Shown here piece after piece: positions 1 through 7,550 of a stretch of DNA of 64,000 nt. The position numbers and the translations under genes were made by a program. The notes beneath the pieces are model-generated. The model was given only the letters and a program-made list of their open reading frames with translations, made no database searches and had not been told where the DNA came from. Positions within the stretch are counted from its first letter, which is position 1. Each line of letters begins with the position of its first letter. This stretch comes from Anaerolineae bacterium (GTDB lineage: Bacteria; Chloroflexota; Anaerolineae; Aggregatilineales; Phototrophicaceae): NCBI GenBank assembly GCA_017303635.1, contig JAFLCG010000002.1, forward strand, positions 406,918-470,917, read 5' to 3'.

Positions 1-1206
1 GGCATCGCCGTTTGCCGATATGGCTGACCAGCCGCTATGCGATGAGCCATCGCCAATCCATTCACCCTGCGCCGTTAGTACAATTCGCCGGAAGCGTTTT
101 GTGGCTAGTTCGTAAGCAAGGATTGTGCCTGTGGGCCGAGTGTCGTCTGGCAGCAGGTTGGTCGCACCGGTGTCCAGGCTCACGAATCGGGCATTCGCAG
201 ATATTCCTGCAAACATGTCAATAAAGTTACCCATTTCCCCATTCTCATTGATGGAGATGGTAATGGTGGTCTGGTTTTGGTGGTCTCGAAGGCGGTATTG
301 ACCATCGAATAGAAAAATAATGTAACGACCATCACCGGAGACTTTAGGGAATTGAGCTGGAATACCTGGATCGCCCAGACCTTGCCCTACTGATGCCAAT
401 GTCATCTCGCCAGTCTGCATATCAACACGATATATATCACCATCCGGGTTGATGTCTCTAGGGAGTAAATTCGTTGCCTGGGAATCGAATACAATTACCC
501 GCCCATCGGCGGAGATGTCCGGGAAAGAGGAATTATTGTTACCCACTTGCCCCAATGCATTCACTGAAATCAGTCGGTGCTGACCAGTCTGACGGTTGTA
601 CACATAAATCTGACCGCTGGGCGGGTTGCCGGAAACCGGGATCAGAGATTGTAGATTGGTCGCTGTTGATTCATGTACGATCAGGTTGCCGTCTGCAGAT
701 ACCTGTGCCACAAGTGACCGCCCATTGGCTTCAACACTCCCCGGTCCGACGCTGATCTGTTGAAGGTCTCCAGTCAGCATGTCCCGGACAAAAATGTCTT
801 CCAGTCCATTGGTATCATTCGGAACCAGGTTACTGGCGGTTGAATTAAAAACTACGATTCGCCCGTCCCATGACAAGGCTATCCGTTCTCCAGTGCCTGT
901 CGATTGTTCACCGGTAGCACTTTCGGACACACGGATAGTTTCGCAGGTGTCCAGATTGTGGATAAAAGCATCCCAGGCATTGTTGGTATCGTTTGGAACC
1001 AGATTACTGGCAGCAGAGATAAAGGCGACCACCCGCCCGTTGCCTGAAATTATAGGGGCAAAAGAATTGTTATTTGCCTCTTCCCCGCTCGAACTGACCG
1101 ACACTCGTCTAAGAAAAGCGTTTGGATCACAGGCCGCGCGAACCGGCTGAAATGGAATCGGGGCGAGAAACATCAAGATGACCAGCAGCAAGAGAGAACG
1201 GTACAT
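1..1206 (-). CDS. Secreted WD40-like (PD40/TolB-type) beta-propeller protein, partial
   Basis: The frame stays open to the left edge, so only the first about 402 codons are present and the C-terminus lies outside the window. The protein begins with a basic residue and a hydrophobic run (residues 3-19) ending near RAAC, a typical signal peptide. The remainder is built of repeats of roughly 55-60 residues. Each carries a variant of DGRxVVF followed by S/TATNLVPNDTN and an xIFVRD-like strand (around residues 54, 113, 171 and further). This layout is known from PD40/WD40-like TolB-type repeat proteins and predicts an exported propeller, possibly a surface scaffold. The ATG at 1206 is chosen because GAGGT lies a few bases upstream on the minus strand. 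No enzymatic motif is visible. Confidence 0.75.
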   Translation of the reverse strand, partial: MYRSLLLLVILMFLAPIPFQPVRAACDPNAFLRRVSVSSSGEEANNNSFAPIISGNGRVVAFISAASNLVPNDTNNAWDAFIHNLDTCETIRVSESATGEQSTGTGERIALSWDGRIVVFNSTASNLVPNDTNGLEDIFVRDMLTGDLQQISVGPGSVEANGRSLVAQVSADGNLIVHESTATNLQSLIPVSGNPPSGQIYVYNRQTGQHRLISVNALGQVGNNNSSFPDISADGRVIVFDSQATNLLPRDINPDGDIYRVDMQTGEMTLASVGQGLGDPGIPAQFPKVSGDGRYIIFLFDGQYRLRDHQNQTTITISINENGEMGNFIDMFAGISANARFVSLDTGATNLLPDDTRPTGTILAYELATKRFRRIVLTAQGEWIGDGSSHSGWSAISANGDA

Positions 1207-1414
1207 GGCTTTACCTCAGCATTGTTTATCAGACTATAATATACCTCCCTGTAATCAATCTGGCGCTTTCCCACCGCTTAGCATCCGTTCTATCGGTCTA
1301 ATCCTCTAAGCGCGCCTCTCCCTAACCAGCGGCATAGCTCGATGCTGTTTCACGGGGACAGGATAGGCCATAATGAACGCGCAGGTTTTAGCCGCTTCAG
1401 TCTGGAGACTCGCT

Positions 1415-1630
1415 ATGCCCTATATCAACGTTCGCATCACGGCTGGTGCATCCCAGGAGCAGAAAGACCTCATCATCAAGGGGATTACCCAGGTGATGGT
1501 CGATGTGCTCCACAAGAATCCGGAGAACACCCACATTGTGATCGACGAAATTCCGCCGGAGAACTGGGGAATCAACGGGGTCAATACCGTGGTCTACCGC
1601 GAGCAAAAGCGGCAGGCCAATAAGAAGTAG
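1415..1630 (+). CDS. 4-oxalocrotonate tautomerase family protein
   Basis: This 71-residue protein matches the small tautomerase superfamily in length and in its start MPYINVRITAG. In this family the initiator Met is removed and Pro1 becomes the catalytic general base. A longer frame opens 14 codons upstream at 1373, but the ATG at 1415 is the better start: it puts Pro at position 2 and has GGAG about 8 bases upstream. The middle holds the expected KDLIIKGITQVMVDVL helix and the VIDEIPPENWGINGV strand-turn. It stands alone, convergent with the ABC transporter ATPase to its right. The substrate cannot be told from sequence; roles range from aromatic degradation to dehalogenation. Confidence 0.85.
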   Translation: MPYINVRITAGASQEQKDLIIKGITQVMVDVLHKNPENTHIVIDEIPPENWGINGVNTVVYREQKRQANKK

Positions 1631-1647
1631 GCAGTTGGGGATGGGTT

Positions 1648-1671
1648 GGGGCGACCCCGCGAGGCCGCCCC
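1648..1671. terminator. GC-rich hairpin between convergent genes
   Basis: GGGGCGxCC pairs with GGxCGCCCC across a short loop, with one A-C mismatch. It sits in the 47-bp gap between the convergent tautomerase and ABC ATPase genes, so it could end transcription from either side. It also resembles the GGGCG palindromes found elsewhere in the window, but lacks the flanking GTAG/CTAC. No clear U-run follows. Confidence 0.4.
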
Positions 1672-1677
1672 GCTCGA

Positions 1678-2766
1678 TCAGGTTACTTTGAGCAAGTGCA
1701 GCGCGGATTCGACCACAGTCATCCCGGCCACTGCCCCTTCCCGGAAGGCGCGGCCCGCCCGCGGGTCGGTATCGGCGACCGTCCAGACGCGGTCATCAAA
1801 GCGCACGGTGTACTCCACTTCGGAGCCTAGGTACATAGCGCTTTCGATTTTGACCTGCTTCAAGGCCGGGTCATTCGTCAGGTGGATGGCTTCCGGACGC
1901 ATCATCACGGTGACACGCTCACCCGGGCTGAAGCGGACCTGCTGCAAGGCAATGCGGAAGGGTTGCTCAAAGAGCTTGACGACGGCGTGTCCATCTTCAA
2001 GGCCTTCTACGACCGTCTCGTAGAAATTCGCCCGCCCGATAAAGTCCGCGACGAAGCGCGTCGCCGGATAGCGATAGATGGCTTCAGGCTCGCCGATCTG
2101 CTCGATTTTGCCCGCGTTCATGACCACAATCTGATCTGAGAGCGCCATCGCTTCATCCTGATCGTGTGTGACGTAGACACTGGTGATATTCAGGCGGCGC
2201 TGTAACTGATGAATCTCGCTCCGCATCTGCACGCGCAGTTTGGCATCCAGGTTAGAAAGGGGTTCATCGAACAGCAGCACTTCCGGTTCCATCACCAAAG
2301 CGCGGGCCAGGGCCACCCGCTGCTGCTGCCCGCCGGAGAGTTGGTTGGGACGGCGGTTCGCCAGTGCGCCGAGTCCCATCAGGTCGAGCGTGGCCCGGAC
2401 TTTCTGCTGGATGTCATTGTTCGGCAGCCGCTTGATCTTCAACCCATACGACACATTGTCATAGACACTCATGTGCGGGAACAACGCATAACTCTGAAAG
2501 ACCATCGTCATGTCGCGTTGATTGGGCGGCTGCGAGGTGATGTCTTTGCCACTCAGGAAGATTTTCCCGGAAGTCGGCGATTCAAACCCGGCGATCAGGC
2601 GGAGCGTGGTGGTCTTGCCGCAGCCGGATGGCCCCAGCAGCGTGATAAACTGCCCCTTCTGAATTGCCAGCGACACATTATCGACAGCGGTGAATTCACC
2701 ACTGCCTTCCCGCATTGGGAACTTCTTGATGATCGATTCCAAACGCAGATTGATCGTCTCGTTCAT
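1678..2766 (-). CDS. ABC transporter ATP-binding protein, Fe3+/polyamine type
   Basis: ATPase subunit (362 aa) of the importer encoded with the two upstream genes. Visible motifs are Walker [10 protein letters not shown] (45-53), the Q-loop near 91, signature LSGGQQQR (143-150), Walker B VLLFDEP (163-169) and the switch His in YVTHDQDEA. The C-terminal about 80 residues form a TOBE-like domain, as in the FbpC/PotA/UgpC group (CUT/Fe family). The start directly abuts the permease stop, so expression is probably coupled. The set could carry Fe3+ or a small organic anion such as 2-aminoethylphosphonate; the binding protein favours iron, but this is family-level inference. Confidence 0.9.
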   Translation of the reverse strand: MNETINLRLESIIKKFPMREGSGEFTAVDNVSLAIQKGQFITLLGPSGCGKTTTLRLIAGFESPTSGKIFLSGKDITSQPPNQRDMTMVFQSYALFPHMSVYDNVSYGLKIKRLPNNDIQQKVRATLDLMGLGALANRRPNQLSGGQQQRVALARALVMEPEVLLFDEPLSNLDAKLRVQMRSEIHQLQRRLNITSVYVTHDQDEAMALSDQIVVMNAGKIEQIGEPEAIYRYPATRFVADFIGRANFYETVVEGLEDGHAVVKLFEQPFRIALQQVRFSPGERVTVMMRPEAIHLTNDPALKQVKIESAMYLGSEVEYTVRFDDRVWTVADTDPRAGRAFREGAVAGMTVVESALHLLKVT

Positions 2767-4554
2767 TTAGCGTCCCCCTTGCAATCCGCGTGTGGCTGCG
2801 CTGCTACCACCGACAACGTAGGTGAGAACCCCGATGGTGAAAATCACGATCAGGATCAGAATGACACAGTAGGCAAAAGCATTTCCGAAGCGGCCATTTT
2901 CCACTTCGTTGAGGATCTGGGCGGTCATGATTTTGGTCTGCGGTGTGGTCAAAAAGACGATGGCGGAAATCGTCGTCATCGAACGAGCAAAGGCGTACAT
3001 GAGGCCGGACAGGAACGCCGGTCGGATCAGGGGCAAGGTGATGCGCCGGAAGGTCTGGGCGTTATTGGCCCCCAGGCTGGTAGAGGCTTCCTCGATAGCC
3101 GGGTCGATCTGCGAGAGCAGGGACACGCCCGACCGGAGCGCCGCCGGCACGCTGCGGACGATATACACCAGGATGATCGCCAGCGCGCCGCCCAGTAAGG
3201 CCCGTCCACCCGTCAGTTTGGGGATCAAGGGAATGACGAGCGGAGTCTCCCCAATCGGGATGGTCAGCTCAATCGGATTGTTGAACACAATCAGATACCC
3301 AATACCCAGGATCGTACCGGGCAGGGCAATCCCCAGCATGGTGGCAAAGTCGAGCGCACCACGTCCGGGGAAGGGCTTTCGCACCACCAAAAAGGCGATG
3401 AAGATGCCCATCAATCCGGCGATGGGGGTCGCGACCACTGAAAGCAGGGTGGTATCGGTCATGGCTTCCGCGCCATAGCCGTTGATGACAAAATCAAAGT
3501 GGGACAGGGTGAAGGTGTTATTGACCCCCAGCACTTCCGTAAAAGCCCCTACGAAAATTGTGCCGTAGATCGCCACGATCAACACACAAACCGCCATGAC
3601 CACAGCAAAGAGCGTCCAGCGCACCACCGGATGCTCGATCTGCTGCGGCTTGCCGGTTGGCTTACCCGTCACCGAAACCACCGAGGCCCGGCTGATCCAG
3701 TAGCGCTGTACCAGGAACACCGTGAGCGAGGGGATGAGGAGGATGACCGAGAGCGCTGCCGAGGCGTTGGTGTCAAAGAGTCCGACGATTGAAATATAGA
3801 TGCGGGTTGCCAGGACTTCATAGTTGCCGCCCAGCACCAGCGGATTGCCCAGGTCGGCAATCGCCTCGACGAACAGCAGCAGGAAGGAACCTGCCAGCCC
3901 CGGCACCAGCATCGGCACGGTGACGGTGCGGAAGATATGCCACTTGCTGCCGCCCAGGTTGGTCGCCGCTTCATCGAGGGCCGGATCGAGGGCTTCCAGC
4001 ATGCCTTTCAGGTTCATATAAGCAACCGTAAACAGGGACAGCGAGAGCACCAGCGTCAGCCCGTCCAACCCGTAGATGTCGTTGCAGCCCCGGCCTTCGC
4101 CCCACAGGCAGCGGGTGTCAAATATCCCTTTGGTCACCAGGCCATTACGCCCAAAAAGGATGATGATGGCACTGGCCAGGGCAAATGGGGGGGAAATGAT
4201 AGGGATGAGCGCGATGACATGCATGAAGCGCTTGAAAGGCACTTTGACCTTGACCTGGACATAGGCAAAGAGAAAGCCCAGTAAAGTGCCCGCCACCGCG
4301 ACCGTCAGGCCCATCACAATCGTATTGCGAATGATCGTCAGGTAAACCGGATCACCGATAAACCGCTGGAGATTAGTCAGCCCTTCGCCGGAAAGCCCCG
4401 CGCTCACCATCGAAAAGATCGGCAGCAGGATGGTGATGACGACAAACAGCACGGCGATAATCAGCCCCACCGCCAGTACCGGATCACCAAACGTACGGCG
4501 AAAATCCTTGAGAGTACGTCGTAAATGAAACAATGAAGGCATCCTATTAAACAA
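2767..4554 (-). CDS. ABC transporter permease, fused double-domain (FbpB type)
   Basis: Integral membrane permease of 595 aa with about twelve hydrophobic segments. It contains two binding-protein-dependent transport domains in one chain, as in iron(III) FbpB-type and 2-aminoethylphosphonate permeases. Each half has an EAA loop that docks on the ATPase: LDEAATNLGGSKWHIFRTV in the first half and IEEASTSLGANNAQTFRRI in the second. A basic N-terminus precedes the first membrane helix. The gene follows the binding-protein gene after a 44-bp gap holding a strong palindrome (4556-4578) and abuts the ATPase gene. The operon order is binding protein, permease, ATPase on the minus strand. Confidence 0.9.
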   Translation of the reverse strand: MFNRMPSLFHLRRTLKDFRRTFGDPVLAVGLIIAVLFVVITILLPIFSMVSAGLSGEGLTNLQRFIGDPVYLTIIRNTIVMGLTVAVAGTLLGFLFAYVQVKVKVPFKRFMHVIALIPIISPPFALASAIIILFGRNGLVTKGIFDTRCLWGEGRGCNDIYGLDGLTLVLSLSLFTVAYMNLKGMLEALDPALDEAATNLGGSKWHIFRTVTVPMLVPGLAGSFLLLFVEAIADLGNPLVLGGNYEVLATRIYISIVGLFDTNASAALSVILLIPSLTVFLVQRYWISRASVVSVTGKPTGKPQQIEHPVVRWTLFAVVMAVCVLIVAIYGTIFVGAFTEVLGVNNTFTLSHFDFVINGYGAEAMTDTTLLSVVATPIAGLMGIFIAFLVVRKPFPGRGALDFATMLGIALPGTILGIGYLIVFNNPIELTIPIGETPLVIPLIPKLTGGRALLGGALAIILVYIVRSVPAALRSGVSLLSQIDPAIEEASTSLGANNAQTFRRITLPLIRPAFLSGLMYAFARSMTTISAIVFLTTPQTKIMTAQILNEVENGRFGNAFAYCVILILIVIFTIGVLTYVVGGSSAATRGLQGGR

Positions 4555-4555
4555 A

Positions 4556-4578
4556 GGGACGTTCTGTTAGAACGTCCC
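4556..4578. repeat. 10-bp perfect hairpin inside the Fe3+-type transporter operon
   Basis: GGGACGTTCT, loop GTT, AGAACGTCCC. It occupies most of the gap between the stop of the substrate-binding gene and the start of the permease gene. Palindromes at this position are known (REP in malE-malF) to protect the upstream mRNA and lower downstream expression, giving excess binding protein. It resembles the window's REP-like hairpins in shape but has no GTAG/CTAC foot. Confidence 0.7.
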
Positions 4579-4598
4579 CATATTCCAAAATAGCAGGG

Positions 4599-5681
4599 CT
4601 ACTCAGCCGGGGTCGGCGCAACTTCAGCGTCGAAGCGTTCGACCAGCGCAGTCCGGTTTGCACCGGCAGCGGCGAAGTTGTAATCCACCAGCAGCACGTC
4701 AGCCAGGTTGACCGAAAGCTCGGAAACTGGCGTCTCCGGGTTGGTCGGCAGTTGGAGCGAATTGACCGTCTGAGCAATCGCCTGGGCATCCGCCGTCAAC
4801 GCCCATTCGTACCACAGCTTGGCGGCATCCAGTTCCGGCGCATTCTTCAAAATCGCCATACCGCCAATTTCGTAGCCAGTGCCTTCTGCGGGGAAGGTAT
4901 TGACGACAATATCCTGGAAGCCTTCCAACTGGAGCTTTACACAGTCATGCGAGAAGATGATGGACACGGCGACTTCACCACCACCGGCCATCCGGCCCGG
5001 TGCAGAACCGGAGCGGGTGTACTGCAGGATGTTCTGATGCAGCGCCGCAAAGTACACGAACGCATTATCAATCGCGGCCTGGGTGGGCGCACCGGTTTCA
5101 TCATAGCCAGTGCCCGCTTCGGCAGCTTCCAGTTCATCTGCCTTCAGCGTGACGACCGTCCAGAAGGCGGTGAAGGCCGTACCGGAAGTCGCCGGATGCG
5201 CCATGGCGACGTTGCCTGCCAGAGCCGGGTCCAGCAGATCGTCCCAGGAAGTCGGGGCTTCCAGCCCAAGTTCTTCCAGCAGTTCGACATTGGAGCAGAA
5301 ACCCAGCGCGCCGACGTAGACTCCGGCCCATGAGTTATCGGCACCGCGATAGGCTTCATTCACCACGGCCGCGTTTTCCGATTCATAGATTTCCAGCAGA
5401 CCTTCTTCATTGGCTGCAATGAAGGCATCGGCAGGGCCGCCCCACCATACCGAGAATTCGGGATTGTCGGCAGTGGCACGGATGCGCGCCAACGCTTCAC
5501 CGGAGGACAGACGGACATAGCTGGTCTGAATGCCGGTCTGTTCCTGGAATGCCTGGGTCATGGCGACACACCAGTCTTCCTGGGGGGTACAGAGAACTGT
5601 CAGCGTTTCCTGCGCTGACACCGTGACGGCGGTGAGGACCGTCAAGAGGAGTACTGCGATCAACGTAAGCTTTTTCAACAT
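4599..5681 (-). CDS. ABC transporter substrate-binding protein, iron(III) type
   Basis: Extracytoplasmic binding protein of 360 aa. A signal peptide is clear: MLKK followed by a hydrophobic stretch to about residue 23 (SAQE). The body matches the type-2 periplasmic binding fold of the iron(III) group: LTVLCTPQEDWC near the mature N-terminus, RLSSGEALARIRATADNP, VWWGGPADAF, and a hinge region around GALGFCSNVELLEELGL. A perfect AGGAGG two bases before ATG implies strong translation. It is the first gene of a three-gene operon. No lipobox cysteine is seen, so anchoring is unclear. The ligand is inferred only; cysteines in the mature region are unusual for ferric-binding proteins. Confidence 0.85.
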   Translation of the reverse strand: MLKKLTLIAVLLLTVLTAVTVSAQETLTVLCTPQEDWCVAMTQAFQEQTGIQTSYVRLSSGEALARIRATADNPEFSVWWGGPADAFIAANEEGLLEIYESENAAVVNEAYRGADNSWAGVYVGALGFCSNVELLEELGLEAPTSWDDLLDPALAGNVAMAHPATSGTAFTAFWTVVTLKADELEAAEAGTGYDETGAPTQAAIDNAFVYFAALHQNILQYTRSGSAPGRMAGGGEVAVSIIFSHDCVKLQLEGFQDIVVNTFPAEGTGYEIGGMAILKNAPELDAAKLWYEWALTADAQAIAQTVNSLQLPTNPETPVSELSVNLADVLLVDYNFAAAGANRTALVERFDAEVAPTPAE

Positions 5682-5738
5682 AACCTCCTGTCAAAATACG
5701 GATCAAAGACTAACACCCATATAACCGCACGCCCATGA

Positions 5739-6377
5739 CTATCGTAACTTCACTAACACGTCGTTGATCAGGTTAGCGGCTTGTTCCGCACTGTTCACGG
5801 CGTGGATCATATGCCTATAAATTTCCCGTAGCTTGAGGACATTCACCATGTCCTCCTGCGTGGTCACGTTCTGGAATAACTCGGTCAGGGCGGTGATGTA
5901 GAGCGCATCCATCCGGTTTTCCAGCTTACGGACCTGCATCGCATGTTTAATCGCCTGTTCGGTCTGATGTTCGATGTGCCGAACGGCCTCATTCAATTCG
6001 GTGGCACACTGGGCCAGCACTTGCGCCATGGCCTTCAGATGCGTATTTGGGGCCACCTTGAGCAGATACATCTCCCGCACCAACGAGAACAGGTAATCCA
6101 GCACATCGTCAATCGCCCGGGACAGACCAAACAGATCTTCCCGGTCTATCGGCGTGATGAAGGATTGCTTGAGCTTGACGATCAGCAGCCGCCGGGCTTC
6201 ATCGGCTCGCTTCTCGATGGTTGACACCCGCACCGCATGTTCCTTGAGCGGGGACTCCATGAAGACCAGCACCGCCTGCGCGCCCTGAATCAGCTGCTCG
6301 GTTTGACCCAAGAGCGAATGGACCAGCGGATCAATCCGCCGCGCCGGAGACCGCCCGAAAGGCAGCATCAGTTTCAT
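5739..6377 (-). CDS. DUF47 family (PhoU-like) Pit accessory protein
   Basis: A 212-residue all-helical protein of the DUF47/PhoU-related family, which accompanies and probably regulates PiT phosphate transporters. The sequence is rich in heptad-like helices (for example KEHAVRVSTIEKRADEARR and LTELFQNVTTQEDMVNVLKL). The family motif of D/E-rich metal sites appears in EKRADE and DREDLFGLSRAIDDVLD. The reading frame extends 24 codons further upstream into the transporter gene. The ATG at 6377 is the likelier start, because it overlaps the transporter's TGA stop by one base (TGATG), a classic coupled arrangement. It is cytoplasmic and probably bound at the membrane with the transporter. Confidence 0.88.
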   Translation of the reverse strand: MKLMLPFGRSPARRIDPLVHSLLGQTEQLIQGAQAVLVFMESPLKEHAVRVSTIEKRADEARRLLIVKLKQSFITPIDREDLFGLSRAIDDVLDYLFSLVREMYLLKVAPNTHLKAMAQVLAQCATELNEAVRHIEHQTEQAIKHAMQVRKLENRMDALYITALTELFQNVTTQEDMVNVLKLREIYRHMIHAVNSAEQAANLINDVLVKLR

Positions 6378-7360
6378 CAAGCTAACCCGGAAACCAGAAG
6401 ATAGACTACCGCCCCTACCAGTGCAGACATGGGCAGAGTCAGCAGCCACGCTCCCAGAATCTGTCGGAACACCCCCCAGCGGATCTTATGTAGTCGCTCG
6501 GCGCTGCCGGCGCCTACGATTGCGGATGAAATCACCTGTGAACTGCTCACCGGCCCACCGAGCAGCGACGCACTTAGCAAAACCAACCCGGAAGCCGTCT
6601 GCGCGCCAAAACCATGGATCGGTTGGACGCTGCAAAGCTGGTTCCCCAGGGTGCGGCTCACCCGTTTGCTGCCCATCAGGGTGCCAATTGCCATCGCCAC
6701 CCCACTGAACGCCGCTGCCCAGTAAGGCACGGAAAAGGCGCTGCCACTGGTGGCCGCCAACCCCAATGCCAGAATGCCCATCAGCTTCTGCCCATCATTG
6801 GAGCCGAACGAGAGCGCGACCAGCAGGCTGATCGGCACCTGCGCCGTCTTAAAAACCGTATTGATGCGCGGGGTGGCTGATGCACTGACAAAGTAGGTGA
6901 ACTTGACGATCAGGTAGCCAGTGGCAATGCCGAGTACGGGAGACAAAAAAAGAGCTGCCAGCGCCCGCACTATCCCATCCCCGATGATGGCCTGTGCGCC
7001 AAAGCCGGCCCAGACCGCCCCCACCAGACTGCCGATAAAGGCCTGTGTCGTGCTGCATGGAATGTTAAACCACGCCGCCAGGCCGATCCACCCGACGGCG
7101 CCTGCCAGCGAGGCAATCACGACCGGGGTTGTCACCGCATACCATCGCACTAAATCCACACTCACCGTCCCGGCCACCGCCAGACCAAAAACGAACGGAC
7201 CGACACACAGGCAGGCCAGAGTCATGGCTAAAGCCGTGCGGGGACGTAGCGCACGGGAAGACACCACCGTTGCCAGAATGCTGCCGGCACCGTTCAAGCC
7301 GTTGAGGTAGCCAAAGGCAAAGGTGAGGATGAGGATCGCTGCAAAACTGATCCACCCCAT
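6377..7360 (-). CDS. pit: PiT family inorganic phosphate transporter
   Basis: Integral membrane protein of 327 aa with about ten hydrophobic segments, matching the shorter PiT family members. The duplicated family signature is present as GYLNGLNGAGSILATVV near the N-terminus and SFGSNDGQKLMGI in the second half (GANDxAN-like). CSTTQAFIGSLVGA matches the conserved STT(Q/H) region. PiT proteins import phosphate, usually as metal-phosphate, using ion gradients. The gene is followed by its DUF47 partner with a one-base overlap. Upstream lies a three-hexamer PhoP-like box (7382-7409) touching a TATAAA hexamer, which suggests control by phosphate supply. GGGAG lies 8 bases before ATG. Confidence 0.9.
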   Translation of the reverse strand: MGWISFAAILILTFAFGYLNGLNGAGSILATVVSSRALRPRTALAMTLACLCVGPFVFGLAVAGTVSVDLVRWYAVTTPVVIASLAGAVGWIGLAAWFNIPCSTTQAFIGSLVGAVWAGFGAQAIIGDGIVRALAALFLSPVLGIATGYLIVKFTYFVSASATPRINTVFKTAQVPISLLVALSFGSNDGQKLMGILALGLAATSGSAFSVPYWAAAFSGVAMAIGTLMGSKRVSRTLGNQLCSVQPIHGFGAQTASGLVLLSASLLGGPVSSSQVISSAIVGAGSAERLHKIRWGVFRQILGAWLLTLPMSALVGAVVYLLVSGLA

Positions 7361-7381
7361 AGGTCAATCTCCCGTTTATAT

Positions 7382-7409
7382 TGTTAAATTTAGTTTAAGA
7401 AATTGTTAA
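7382..7409 (-). promoter_or_regulatory. PhoP-box-like operator upstream of pit
   Basis: On the minus strand three hexamers read TTAACA, TTAAAC, TTAACA (7409-7404, 7398-7393, 7387-7382), each separated by exactly 5 bases. They therefore repeat every 11 bp, the layout known for PhoP/PhoB-type boxes. A TATAAA hexamer (7380-7375) follows immediately, then GGGAG and the pit ATG. So close to the -10-like hexamer, the box fits repression of a low-affinity transporter under phosphate limitation, but the transcription start is unknown. Confidence 0.6.
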
Positions 7410-7550
7410 CTAGATGTCAAGCTTATTTAATATATGGATTCTGTCGGGAGCAGGCTGCCCCCACATAAGCATCTCCTGAACATCCACACACCTCGCATCA
7501 ACTTCCCCGTATACTTGAGAAATTAATCACAATCGGGAAGTGTTGTACCC

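Noticed and set aside
2209..3198. A 329-codon plus-strand frame across the ABC ATPase and permease
   Set aside because: Composition is typical of the antisense of membrane and ATPase genes; no ribosome-binding site or domain.
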